Assembly: GCA_023249395.1 (NCBI GenBank)
Contig: JAHFCS010000029.1
Span: 1-10,805, forward strand
DNA: 10,805 nucleotides
Origin: Gemmatimonadota bacterium
GTDB lineage: Bacteria > Gemmatimonadota > Gemmatimonadetes > Gemmatimonadales > Gemmatimonadaceae
Reading direction: 5' to 3'
The position numbers were made by a program, and so were the translations under genes. The notes under the pieces were generated by a model. It had not been told where the DNA came from. It saw only the letters and a program-made list of their open reading frames with translations, and did no database searches. Positions 1 to 6,823 of the stretch are shown in pieces (within the stretch, counting starts at the first letter, position 1; each line of letters starts with the position of its first letter).

Positions 1-1
1 C

Positions 2-157
2 GGCATACCTTGCTGCAAGAAATGGGAAACCTCCGATGCAACCAAGGTCAGCGTCAATCAGTTCGGGGCCATCCAGGCCCTGGCCGTGGGCAGCGCGACG
101 GTCACGGTCACAATCGTGGGCAGGACGGGAAGTACGGTGGTAACCGCGGTACCGTGA
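2..157 (+). CDS. C-terminal end of Big_2 (bacterial Ig-like) domain protein, partial
   Basis: An open frame enters from the left edge and ends at TGA 155-157, giving 51 residues. The residues WETSDATKVSV, then QFGAIQALAVGSATVTVT, match the second half of a Big_2 Ig-like domain: the W-x-S-S/T-D turn, the 'G.I.AL.VGSATVT' strand pair and a β-rich tail. Such domains are usually stalk repeats in large secreted or surface-bound proteins. The protein stops just after this domain, so the Ig-like unit is C-terminal. The rest of the protein lies outside the window, so its overall role is unknown. It converges on the ABC transporter operon with a gap of only 29 bp and no clear terminator between them. 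Confidence 0.72.
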   Translation, partial: GIPCCKKWETSDATKVSVNQFGAIQALAVGSATVTVTIVGRTGSTVVTAVP

Positions 158-186
158 CACACTCTGGTTCCACCGGGAGCTGACAA

Positions 187-984
187 TCACCCACCGGGCG
201 GCTTCGCCACTGCAAACTCGATCGTGTAGCGCAACTCGGTAAAGCGCTGCAGCAGATCGCCGGCATTCAAACCTTCCCTCTCAGTACCGGACAGATCGGC
301 CAGCACCTCACCGCGGTGCATCATGATGGTGCGATCACCCTGCTCGAGCGCCTGCTCCATGCTGTGCGTCACCATCAGCGTTGTGAGCGCATGTTCGCGC
401 ACCACCTGGTTGGTAATGTTGATGATCTGATCTGCGGCGCGCGGATCGAGCGCAGCCGTGTGCTCGTCGAGAAGCAGCAGCTGCGGCCGTCGCAACGTCG
501 CCATTAGCAGCGTCACCGCCTGGCGCTGTCCGCCGGAAAGCGTGCCCATCGACGCCTGCAGTCGGCCTTCGAGCCGCATCTTGAGTCCCGACAAAAGCGC
601 GTGATACCGCTCGAGTGACGAATGACTCAAGCCGACACGAAGTCCGCGCCGAACGCCACGAAGCTCCGCCATGCGCAGGTTTTCAGCGACGCTCATTGAC
701 GGACAGGTGCCCTTGAACGGATCCTGGAAGACGCGTCCGATGAGTGCCGCGCGTTGGAACTCCGGTTGACGCGTGACATCGATATTGCCAATCCGGATTG
801 TGCCGGCGTCTGGGAGAAAAGTGCCGGCGACAGCATTGAGCAGCGTGGATTTCCCCGATCCGTTCATACCGATCACTGTTACGAACTCGCCCGATTTTAT
901 GAGCAGGTCGACGCCGCGCAGCGCAATCACGCGCTCCCCTCCCGGCTGCACAAAGGTCTTCTCAAGCCCGATGATTTCGATCAT
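187..984 (-). CDS. ABC transporter ATP-binding protein (TrpXYZ-like / COG1101-type)
   Basis: Cytoplasmic ATPase subunit (265 aa) that powers the permease encoded just upstream. All ABC motifs are intact: Walker A GMNGSGKST (residues 39-47), Q-loop Q87, signature LSGGQRQ (149-155), Walker B LLLLDE (169-174) and H-loop H207. The Walker B continuation DEHTAALDP, with His where most ABC proteins have Pro, is typical of the ATPases that partner COG2984/COG4120 systems. These include TrpXYZ (tryptophan/tyrosine uptake in Gram-positives), but most members have no known substrate. The ATG lies in an ATGA overlap with the stop codon of the preceding fusion gene, so translation is probably coupled. A purine-rich AGGGAG (999-994) sits 9 nt upstream. 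It is the last gene of the operon. The family assignment is firm; the substrate is unknown. Confidence 0.93.
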   Translation of the reverse strand: MIEIIGLEKTFVQPGGERVIALRGVDLLIKSGEFVTVIGMNGSGKSTLLNAVAGTFLPDAGTIRIGNIDVTRQPEFQRAALIGRVFQDPFKGTCPSMSVAENLRMAELRGVRRGLRVGLSHSSLERYHALLSGLKMRLEGRLQASMGTLSGGQRQAVTLLMATLRRPQLLLLDEHTAALDPRAADQIINITNQVVREHALTTLMVTHSMEQALEQGDRTIMMHRGEVLADLSGTEREGLNAGDLLQRFTELRYTIEFAVAKPPGG

Positions 985-2918
985 CGCGACGCGCTCCCTG
1001 ATGCTCGGCTGTAGCGCAACTTTGGGAGTGCGAGCGCGGCAAGCACGAACACGGCGGTGATGAGCTTGAGATCTATCGGGTTGAGACCGAGACGCAGCGC
1101 GAGCGAGACCATCCCGCGGAAAAGAATGGCGCCGGCGGCCACCATCGTGATCGTCATTCCCAGTCCTCTTCGTTTGAAGAGGAGCGTTTCACCCATGATC
1201 ACCGCCGCCATGCCGGCGACTAGCGTTCCGACGCCCATCCCGACGTCGGCGAAGCCCTGCTGCTGAGCAATGAGCGCTCCCGAGAACGCAACGAGTCCGT
1301 TCGCGAGCGCGAGGCCGAGTTCGATCATCCGTCGCCGATCGACACCTTGCGCCGTAATCATCGCGGGGTTGTCACCGACAGCGCGCATCGCCATGCCGAA
1401 ATCAGTTCGCAGGTACCAGGCGAGGATCAGGCCAAGTACGATGGTGATGGCGAAGAAAAGCACACCGAGTGACAGATCATCCGACCATGTCACTGACGCG
1501 GGGATGATTCGGTGGACGTCTCGCACGAGTGTCCCCACGTCGAGCAGCGACACGTTCGACTTTCCCATCACGTGCAGGTTCACGGAGTAAAGCGCGGTCA
1601 TCACCAGAATGCCGGCCAGCAAATCCTTGATGCCGAGCCGCGTGTGCAGCACTCCTGTTACATATCCTGCGACCATTCCTGCCAGAACGGCAACGAATGT
1701 CGCCAGGAGTGGATCAGTGCCCCCAACGATCAATGAGGCCGCCACGGCCGCGCCGAGGGTAAAGCTGCCATCGGGCGTGATGTCGGCGAAGTGCAGGGTA
1801 CGCGAAGCGAGATACACTCCCCACGCGAGTGCGGCGTAGGCGAGTCCCTGCGTGACGGCTACGAGCCAGAACCCGAACGGATTGTTGCCGCGTCTTACGG
1901 GTTGTTGGTTGGTGATGCGTGCACCGACCGTTGAGGTAACGCTCGCACCGGTACCGCCAATCACCGAGTCGGCGCGACTCACGATCGTGGCGGGAATTGT
2001 GACGCCATACTCGCGCGCCGCGTTCAGGTCGATCACGAGCCTGCGGCGCCGCTCGGCCTGAAATGGAATGGTGGCCGGATTCTCGCCGCGCAGCACGCGG
2101 ATCATGAGCAGCCCCATTGAATATCCGTTGGCGTAGAAGCTCAATCCCAGCGCAATGGGAGCGCCGCCAAAACTTGTGGAGGTGGCTACGAGCGGCATGT
2201 CGGCCTGCCGAGTGGACTTCACCACCGCGGAGAATGCTCCGCCGATCATGACGCTTGGGATTTGCACCACACCGTTCGCCCCCTGCGCTTTCAGAGCCTG
2301 GATCCCGGAGGCGATGTCTCCGGGTCCGGTACAGGCGACGGTGACGAAACGCACTCCCGCTGCCGCCGCGCCCGCCTTTGCCTTCTCGAGGTAGAACTCA
2401 GCGAATGGGTCGGCAGGATCGAACAGTGTCCCCCACTCCTTCACTTCCGGAAATGCTTCGTGCGCGAGCATCACGGCGGAATCAACGGGAAGGGGGATTT
2501 CCGCGCCGGTGACGTTCGGCCGATGATTCGTCGGCGAAGTTCCGGCACCGATGATATACGGATTGGCGACAGCGCCAAATATGATGGGGCGATCGGTGAT
2601 CGCCTTGAGGGCGGCTTGTGTCGCGACGGAAGAAACCGTGGCGACCTGCGTGACGCCCTGCTGAATGAAGTCGCTCATGATCAACGAGAGCGTAGGGATG
2701 TCGCCCTGCGCATTGCGCTCGAGCACGGTGATGCTCGAGTCGCGCACGTAGCCTGAGTCGGCCAGCGCTTTGAAGAAGCCGTCGCGTGCTTCGTCGAGCG
2801 CTGCGACGGACGACACCTGCGCGTATCCGATGATGCTGCGCGCGCTGTCTTTTTTCGTGCCGCACGCAGCGATGAGCGCGAGCGGAACGAAACGTACTGC
2901 CTGGCGCAGCCTTCTCAC
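981..2918 (-). CDS. Fused ABC transporter substrate-binding lipoprotein and permease
   Basis: A single 645-aa frame carries two subunits that are normally separate. Residues 1-19 form a lipoprotein-type signal ending LIAAC (lipidated Cys19). Residues about 28-315 match the ABC_sub_bind fold (PF04392/COG2984), for example VTQVATVSSVATQAALKA and GAVANPYIIGAG. A linker of about 30 residues rich in T/S/G (about 318-347) follows. From about 350 there are eight or nine hydrophobic segments of a BPD_transp_2 permease (COG4120/PF02653), with ADITPDGSFTLGAAV near its start and the coupling-loop motif GMAMRAVGDNPAM (508-520). Start: GTG at 2918 is the only standard start after the in-frame TAA. No good Shine-Dalgarno precedes it, although GGAG (2944-2941) sits 7 nt before an in-frame ATT at 2933, a rare start type. 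The downstream ATPase overlaps by 4 bp. The gene is intact, with no frameshift signs. Substrate unknown; an amino acid or other small organic molecule is possible by family. Confidence 0.9.
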   Translation of the reverse strand: MRRLRQAVRFVPLALIAACGTKKDSARSIIGYAQVSSVAALDEARDGFFKALADSGYVRDSSITVLERNAQGDIPTLSLIMSDFIQQGVTQVATVSSVATQAALKAITDRPIIFGAVANPYIIGAGTSPTNHRPNVTGAEIPLPVDSAVMLAHEAFPEVKEWGTLFDPADPFAEFYLEKAKAGAAAAGVRFVTVACTGPGDIASGIQALKAQGANGVVQIPSVMIGGAFSAVVKSTRQADMPLVATSTSFGGAPIALGLSFYANGYSMGLLMIRVLRGENPATIPFQAERRRRLVIDLNAAREYGVTIPATIVSRADSVIGGTGASVTSTVGARITNQQPVRRGNNPFGFWLVAVTQGLAYAALAWGVYLASRTLHFADITPDGSFTLGAAVAASLIVGGTDPLLATFVAVLAGMVAGYVTGVLHTRLGIKDLLAGILVMTALYSVNLHVMGKSNVSLLDVGTLVRDVHRIIPASVTWSDDLSLGVLFFAITIVLGLILAWYLRTDFGMAMRAVGDNPAMITAQGVDRRRMIELGLALANGLVAFSGALIAQQQGFADVGMGVGTLVAGMAAVIMGETLLFKRRGLGMTITMVAAGAILFRGMVSLALRLGLNPIDLKLITAVFVLAALALPKLRYSRASGSASR

Positions 2919-3347
2919 GACTGTACCGGGAATGATCGAGCTCCGTTATGCGGGTGACGTTCGAGGTTCAGGCTAAAGGAAGCGCACTCGCGCCTATTGC
3001 CGATCCTTCACTTGTTGCGGGCGCAAGACTTTGTGGCTCGCTGGGGTGAACTGTCAAGGGAATGCCCGAAATGATCGAGGACGCGGTCGGCGAGAAAGGA
3101 GCGGCTCTCAACACTGCTGGATGTGTTTGGTGGCGTTTCTTCCGGCAGAGTACTGCCTCGAAGTCGGGAAACTCCGACTGACGCCCGGTTTCCGTCCAAA
3201 GTCCGGCAGAATGGCCGGTCGCCCCGAGCCGGTGCTCTCGATCCCGCAACTGGGCCAGTAAAGTCACAGGTGCGACGACGCGTGGCTCACTGGGCACTGT
3301 GCTCGAAATCGTGCGCGCTCGTAACCTACTGAAATGAAACCACTTCC

Positions 3348-3362
3348 GTTCGACAATCGAAC
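3348..3362. promoter_or_regulatory. Perfect palindrome GTTCGA-N3-TCGAAC, candidate operator
   Basis: A 15-bp perfect inverted repeat (6-bp arms, CAA spacer) lies 126 bp before the Cyc2-like gene. Length and symmetry suit a dimeric regulator site. It stands about 10 bp upstream of a weak -24/-12-like sequence (3372-3387). The role is inferred; no known operator consensus was recognised. Confidence 0.35.
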
Positions 3363-3437
3363 TTTGGTGGTCGGCCCGCGTCCTGCCCTACTAAGGGATG
3401 AATGGAACGATCGCCGTGATGGAAGCGGAGTAGCGTC

Positions 3438-3464
3438 GCAGCGATTTCACTCGGAAATCGCTGC
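3438..3464 (+). promoter_or_regulatory. Perfect 11-bp inverted repeat in the leader of the Cyc2-like gene
   Basis: GCAGCGATTTC (3438-3448) and GAAATCGCTGC (3454-3464) are exact reverse complements around a 5-nt loop ACTCG. The right arm ends 24 nt before the ATG of the Cyc2-like gene. As RNA it would form a stable 11-bp stem-loop in the 5' leader. As DNA it is a 27-bp operator-sized palindrome. No T-tract follows, so an intrinsic terminator is unlikely. Visible structure is certain; whether it acts on transcription, translation or mRNA stability is unknown. Confidence 0.6.
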
Positions 3465-3488
3465 AATCTCACCTCAAGTAAACGTCTT

Positions 3489-4766
3489 ATGCAAACGAAA
3501 TTGAGAGTGCTTTTGCTAGTCGGCCTGTCGGCGGTGAGCTCTATCGTTCCTGCCACCAGTTACGCGTTTCCCTCGTTCGCACGCCAGACCGGATTGGGTT
3601 GCAGCTCGTGCCACTTCCAGAAATACCCGGCGCTCACGCTGTTTGGCCGGTCCTTCAAGGCCGAAGGCTATACCATGGTCGGTCGCCAGGGCAAGGTCGA
3701 GGGCGAGCGGCTCTCTCTGCCCGAGGTGCTGAACGCCAGCCTGTTCCTCAAGATCCGCTACCAGAAAACCAACGGCACGGAGGTGGCCGGAGAGCGTACG
3801 ACCAACACCGGCGAGCTCCAGTTCCCTGACGAGTTCGCGCTGCTGTTCGGCGGGCGCGTGAGCGACAATATCGGCTTCATGCTCGAGGGTCAACTGGCCG
3901 ATCACTCGGAGCCTTTTGTTGGCAGCTTCAAGATGCCCTTCACGTTCATGGTGGGTGACGTTCGTGCCAACATCGTTCCCTTCACGACCGACGATCTCGG
4001 CGCGGCCTACGGTTTCGAGCTGATGAACACCGGCGCCGTGCGGAACATTCGCACCAGCGAGAATCGCAAGGCGATCTCGGCGCAGCAGTACGTCAATACC
4101 TCCACCGCAGCCGAGGGCTTCGCCTTCGTGCTCGTCGACCCGAAGTGGTTCGTCAACGTGACCCCGTGGTCGCCCAACCACCTTGCCGGCGCCGAAGGAG
4201 TGGCGAACGGCTCGCCCACCGCGATCTATCTGCGCGCGGCGTTCACGCCGACCGTGGGTATCTGGGACCTGGGCATCGGGATTCAATCATGGACCGGTTC
4301 CGCCGGGACGGCGAATGATGAGGGGACGGGAATAGATAAATTTGATACCCGCGCCTACGCGGTTGACGCTCAGGCGCAGGGCGCGGTTAGCGGAATGCCC
4401 TTGGGGTTCTATGCCACCTACGGCAAGGCCGACGCGACCTCCTCGGGTGCGTCTCGCAAGAACCTGTTCAACTCGAAGACGAGGGATCTCTCTGCCGCGA
4501 CCGTGACGGCCGAGCTGGGCGTGTCGAAGAACCCCTACATCACGGTACTCGGCGGGTATCGGATTGCCGACAACGGTGGTGCTGAGGCGAACAGCACGGA
4601 CAATGCGTTCACTTTCGGCCTGAACTGGATGGTCGCGCAAAATGTCGGCTTGCACTGGATCTTCAACAGATTCAACGGCAGTGCCTATGCCGCGGGGCAG
4701 GGGCCGATGAAGCCCGGCGGCAGCGGCAACATGTTGAACACGCTGATGCTCTCGGCAGGGTTCTGA
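3489..4766 (+). CDS. Cyc2-like outer-membrane monohaem cytochrome-porin
   Basis: A 425-aa secreted protein. Residues 1-26 are a Sec signal peptide ending TSYA with predicted cleavage before Phe27. The mature N-terminus carries FARQTGLGCSSCHFQKYPAL, with a single haem-c attachment site C38-S-S-C41-H42, followed by LFGRSFKAEGYTM. The remaining ~360 residues have alternating polar/hydrophobic, Gly/Asn/Thr/aromatic-rich segments and end in a C-terminal Phe, as in outer-membrane β-barrels. N-terminal FARQTG..C..CH followed by a porin-like barrel, at 400-500 residues, is the layout of Cyc2-type fused cytochrome-porins, which oxidise Fe(II) at the cell surface in characterised cases. Many homologues with this layout are untested, so Fe(II) oxidation here is a hypothesis. 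No strong Shine-Dalgarno is visible; a perfect stem-loop precedes the start. The gene converges on the cupredoxin gene with 31 bp between them and no evident terminator. Confidence 0.75.
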   Translation: MQTKLRVLLLVGLSAVSSIVPATSYAFPSFARQTGLGCSSCHFQKYPALTLFGRSFKAEGYTMVGRQGKVEGERLSLPEVLNASLFLKIRYQKTNGTEVAGERTTNTGELQFPDEFALLFGGRVSDNIGFMLEGQLADHSEPFVGSFKMPFTFMVGDVRANIVPFTTDDLGAAYGFELMNTGAVRNIRTSENRKAISAQQYVNTSTAAEGFAFVLVDPKWFVNVTPWSPNHLAGAEGVANGSPTAIYLRAAFTPTVGIWDLGIGIQSWTGSAGTANDEGTGIDKFDTRAYAVDAQAQGAVSGMPLGFYATYGKADATSSGASRKNLFNSKTRDLSAATVTAELGVSKNPYITVLGGYRIADNGGAEANSTDNAFTFGLNWMVAQNVGLHWIFNRFNGSAYAAGQGPMKPGGSGNMLNTLMLSAGF

Positions 4767-4797
4767 CAGATTTGGATCGGTGACTGGAGCAGGGTTC

Positions 4798-5427
4798 TCA
4801 TGGCGGAGCCGACCGCGGCTCGACCGGGGAACCCCGCTTCAGCTTTAATGCCACCGCGGTCACCGCGTTCTCGGCGATCGTGACGACCTCGTCGTGCGTC
4901 CGCAGGCGCCGGTGCCACGTCCGCAGGCGGTACGTTCCCGGCACCACGTTGTCCATACGGAACCGTCCGTCGGCGTCGGTGACCGCCCGGTACGGGGAGT
5001 CGATGACGACGACGTAGCCCACCATTTCCGGGTGGACGTGGCAGAAGATCACGTATGCGCCTTCGTGCCGAAACGTGAAACTGCGCTCCTCTCCGGGCGG
5101 ATAGGTGCCGAGATCGAAGCCGCCGGAGCGCAGGGTTGGGTGAAAAACGTTGTGCATGACCGGGTCGCTGTTCGGAAAGGACACGGTGGATCCCGGCGTG
5201 ATGGCGATGACGCGCGGCACGAAGCGCAGATCCCGCTGGTCGACAACAGCGCTTACCGGCGGTGCGGATGGGAGTCGTGTTTCCGCTGCTGGGACAAGGT
5301 AGACGACGACGCCGGCGATGCCTGGCACCGGTACGGTGCTCGTGCCCAGAATCGTGCCGCTCTGCGCGGCTACGCCCGCTGGTCCCATCGAACAGGCGAC
5401 GATGAGACAAAGCTTCCACCACCCCAC
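4798..5427 (-). CDS. Secreted cupredoxin-like protein with C-terminal carboxypeptidase-regulatory-like β domain
   Basis: A 209-aa exported protein. Residues 1-21 form a signal peptide (cleavage after GVAA, before Gln22); a lipobox-like LIVAC at 8-12 is a less likely alternative. The core, about 66-143, is a plastocyanin/amicyanin-like fold: RFVPRVIAITPGSTVSFPNSD, MHN with H92, then FCHVHPEM giving C129, H132 and M135. The C-x2-H-x2-M spacing is the amicyanin type, so all four type-1 copper ligands are present. Residues about 145-197 (DADGRFRMDNVVPGTYRLRTWH) resemble a carboxypeptidase-regulatory / transthyretin-like β-sandwich. Proteins like this are often annotated 'methylamine utilization protein', but no methylamine genes are nearby. 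The GTG start at 5427 follows the regulator's TGA by one base, so it is the third gene of the kinase-regulator operon. It may be a periplasmic electron carrier or a copper/redox partner of the sensor kinase. Confidence 0.82.
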   Translation of the reverse strand: MGWWKLCLIVACSMGPAGVAAQSGTILGTSTVPVPGIAGVVVYLVPAAETRLPSAPPVSAVVDQRDLRFVPRVIAITPGSTVSFPNSDPVMHNVFHPTLRSGGFDLGTYPPGEERSFTFRHEGAYVIFCHVHPEMVGYVVVIDSPYRAVTDADGRFRMDNVVPGTYRLRTWHRRLRTHDEVVTIAENAVTAVALKLKRGSPVEPRSAPP

Positions 5428-5428
5428 A

Positions 5429-6823
5429 TCACGACGGTGCCTTCGGGGTCATGCCGTTGATCTCGGCAAGCCACCGGTGGAGGGTTCTTCGGCTGACACC
5501 AGCTCCTATTGCGGCGCGTGATACGTTGCCGCCGTGCACCTCGAGCAGACGCCGAACGTATTGGGCGCGGAAGTCGCGTAGCGCCCTCTCCTCCGCTTCC
5601 ATGTAGGCAATTGGCCAGGAGGTCGCCTGAGGCTCGGGATGTGCAGTGCGTGGCTGCAGCACGCTGCCAAGATCCTCCGGCGCGATGCAGCCATTGTTGT
5701 CGAGCACAACGAGCCGCTGCGCGGCGTTGCGGAGCTCGCGAACATTTCCAGGCCAGGAATAGCTCTCGAGGATGGCCCACGCCTCTGGCGTGACCTGCGG
5801 CGGCGGGCGATGCGCGGTGAACCCGAACTCCTCGAGGAAGGCATTGAGCAGGATGGGAATGTCGTCCTTCCGCTCCCGGAGCGTCGGGAGCCTCAACTCA
5901 ACGACATTGAGACGGTAGAAGAGATCGTCCCTGAACTGACCCGCGGCGACAGCCGCCTGCAGATCATGGTTCGTTGCAGCCAGGACGCGGATGTCGAGGT
6001 CGATGATGCGTGAGTCTCCCACGCGCCTTATGCGGCGCTGCTCGAGCACGCGCAGGAGCTTCGACTGCACCGCCAGCCCCAGCTCCGCGATCTCGTCGAA
6101 GAACACCGTGCCGCCGTTCGCCTTAGCCAGGAGTCCGTCGGTACGTTGTACGGCCCCCGTGAAGGCGCCGCGCTCGTGCCCGAAGAGCTCGGACTCGAGC
6201 AGGCCCTCCGGCAGGGCCGCGCAGTCGACTACTACAAACGGCTTGTCGTGCCGCAGCGAATGCGCATGAACGAACATCGCGACGAGCTCCTTTCCCGTAC
6301 CGCTCTCGCCAGTGATCAGGACGTTCGCGTCAGTGGGCGCGACCTTCGACGCCTGCTCGAGCAGCCGACGCATCACCAGGCTGGAGCCCAGGATGGCATC
6401 ATCACCCGGCGTTAGCTCCACCTGCTGGCGCAGTGACTTGTTCTCGACCGTAAGACGGCGGTAGCGGACTGCCCGATCGGTGGCGACGAGAAGCTGATCC
6501 GCGGTGAAGGGCTTCGTGATGTAGTCGAAAGCGCCCTCGCGCACCGCCGCGACCGCCGCTGCGACGCTCGCGAACGCCGTCATGAGAATGATGGGTCGGG
6601 TGCGGTCGTCGGCGAGGCCCGCCGCGAGAATCGTCATCCCATTGACGCTCGGCATGCGAACATCCGTAATGATGACGTCAGGCTCGGTGGCTGCCGCCAC
6701 CTCGCGGAAGCGCAGCGGCTCGGCGAGCGTGGTGCAAGAGTAGCCTTCACGCGACAGGAGACGCTCGCAATTCTCGAGCATTGCCTGTTCGTCATCGACT
6801 ATGAGTATACGTGCTCGGGCCAC
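5429..6823 (-). CDS. NtrC-family σ54-dependent response regulator
   Basis: A 464-aa transcriptional activator. The receiver domain (residues 1-120) has acidic residues D10/D11, phospho-acceptor D54 in IITDVRMP, T82 and K104. The AAA+ domain (about 142-375) has Walker A GESGTGKE (172-179), the σ54-contacting loop GAFTGA (219-224), Walker B GGTVFFDE (237-244) and SWPGNVREL (356-364). A Fis-type helix-turn-helix ends the protein (about 432-453, GNVSRAAIGAGVSRRTLHRW). An upstream in-frame ATG would add 15 residues, but the GTG at 6823 is preferred: it begins right at the receiver fold and has GGAGG 4 nt upstream. This start overlaps the kinase gene by 25 bp, indicating coupled expression. Its likely target is the σ54-type promoter upstream of the FeS/NrfD genes, where two tandem palindromes could be its enhancer sites. 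That link is inferred from position. Confidence 0.95.
   Translation of the reverse strand: MARARILIVDDEQAMLENCERLLSREGYSCTTLAEPLRFREVAAATEPDVIITDVRMPSVNGMTILAAGLADDRTRPIILMTAFASVAAAVAAVREGAFDYITKPFTADQLLVATDRAVRYRRLTVENKSLRQQVELTPGDDAILGSSLVMRRLLEQASKVAPTDANVLITGESGTGKELVAMFVHAHSLRHDKPFVVVDCAALPEGLLESELFGHERGAFTGAVQRTDGLLAKANGGTVFFDEIAELGLAVQSKLLRVLEQRRIRRVGDSRIIDLDIRVLAATNHDLQAAVAAGQFRDDLFYRLNVVELRLPTLRERKDDIPILLNAFLEEFGFTAHRPPPQVTPEAWAILESYSWPGNVRELRNAAQRLVVLDNNGCIAPEDLGSVLQPRTAHPEPQATSWPIAYMEAEERALRDFRAQYVRRLLEVHGGNVSRAAIGAGVSRRTLHRWLAEINGMTPKAPS

Larger units (their letters stand above)
2919..3488. other. Gene-poor interval between divergent ABC and Cyc2-like genes
   Basis: No recognisable gene lies here. 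Open frames of up to 109 codons exist on both strands but overlap one another, lack family motifs and lack ribosome binding sites. The interval holds several short perfect inverted repeats: TTGCG/CGCAA (3015-3026), GGCAG/CTGCC (3144-3157), AGTCGG/CCGACT (3162-3179) and CCGGC/GCCGG (3203-3218). The two stronger ones near the downstream gene are listed separately. It must contain the promoters of both divergent transcription units. A decayed gene or a structured RNA between about 3010 and 3220 is possible but not shown. Confidence 0.6.

Noticed and set aside
2968..3297. 109-codon minus-strand open frame upstream of the fused transporter gene
   Set aside because: It has no recognisable domain, signal peptide or ribosome binding site, and overlaps similar frames on the other strand; it looks like chance open frame in GC-rich DNA.
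4767..4797. Possible bidirectional terminator between the convergent Cyc2-like and cupredoxin genes
   Set aside because: The 31-bp gap contains no convincing inverted repeat or T-tract.
4685..5422. 245-codon minus-strand frame overlapping the cupredoxin gene
   Set aside because: It is a shadow of the cupredoxin frame, Arg/His/Pro-rich and low in complexity, with no motif; the alternative frame has a signal peptide and all copper ligands.
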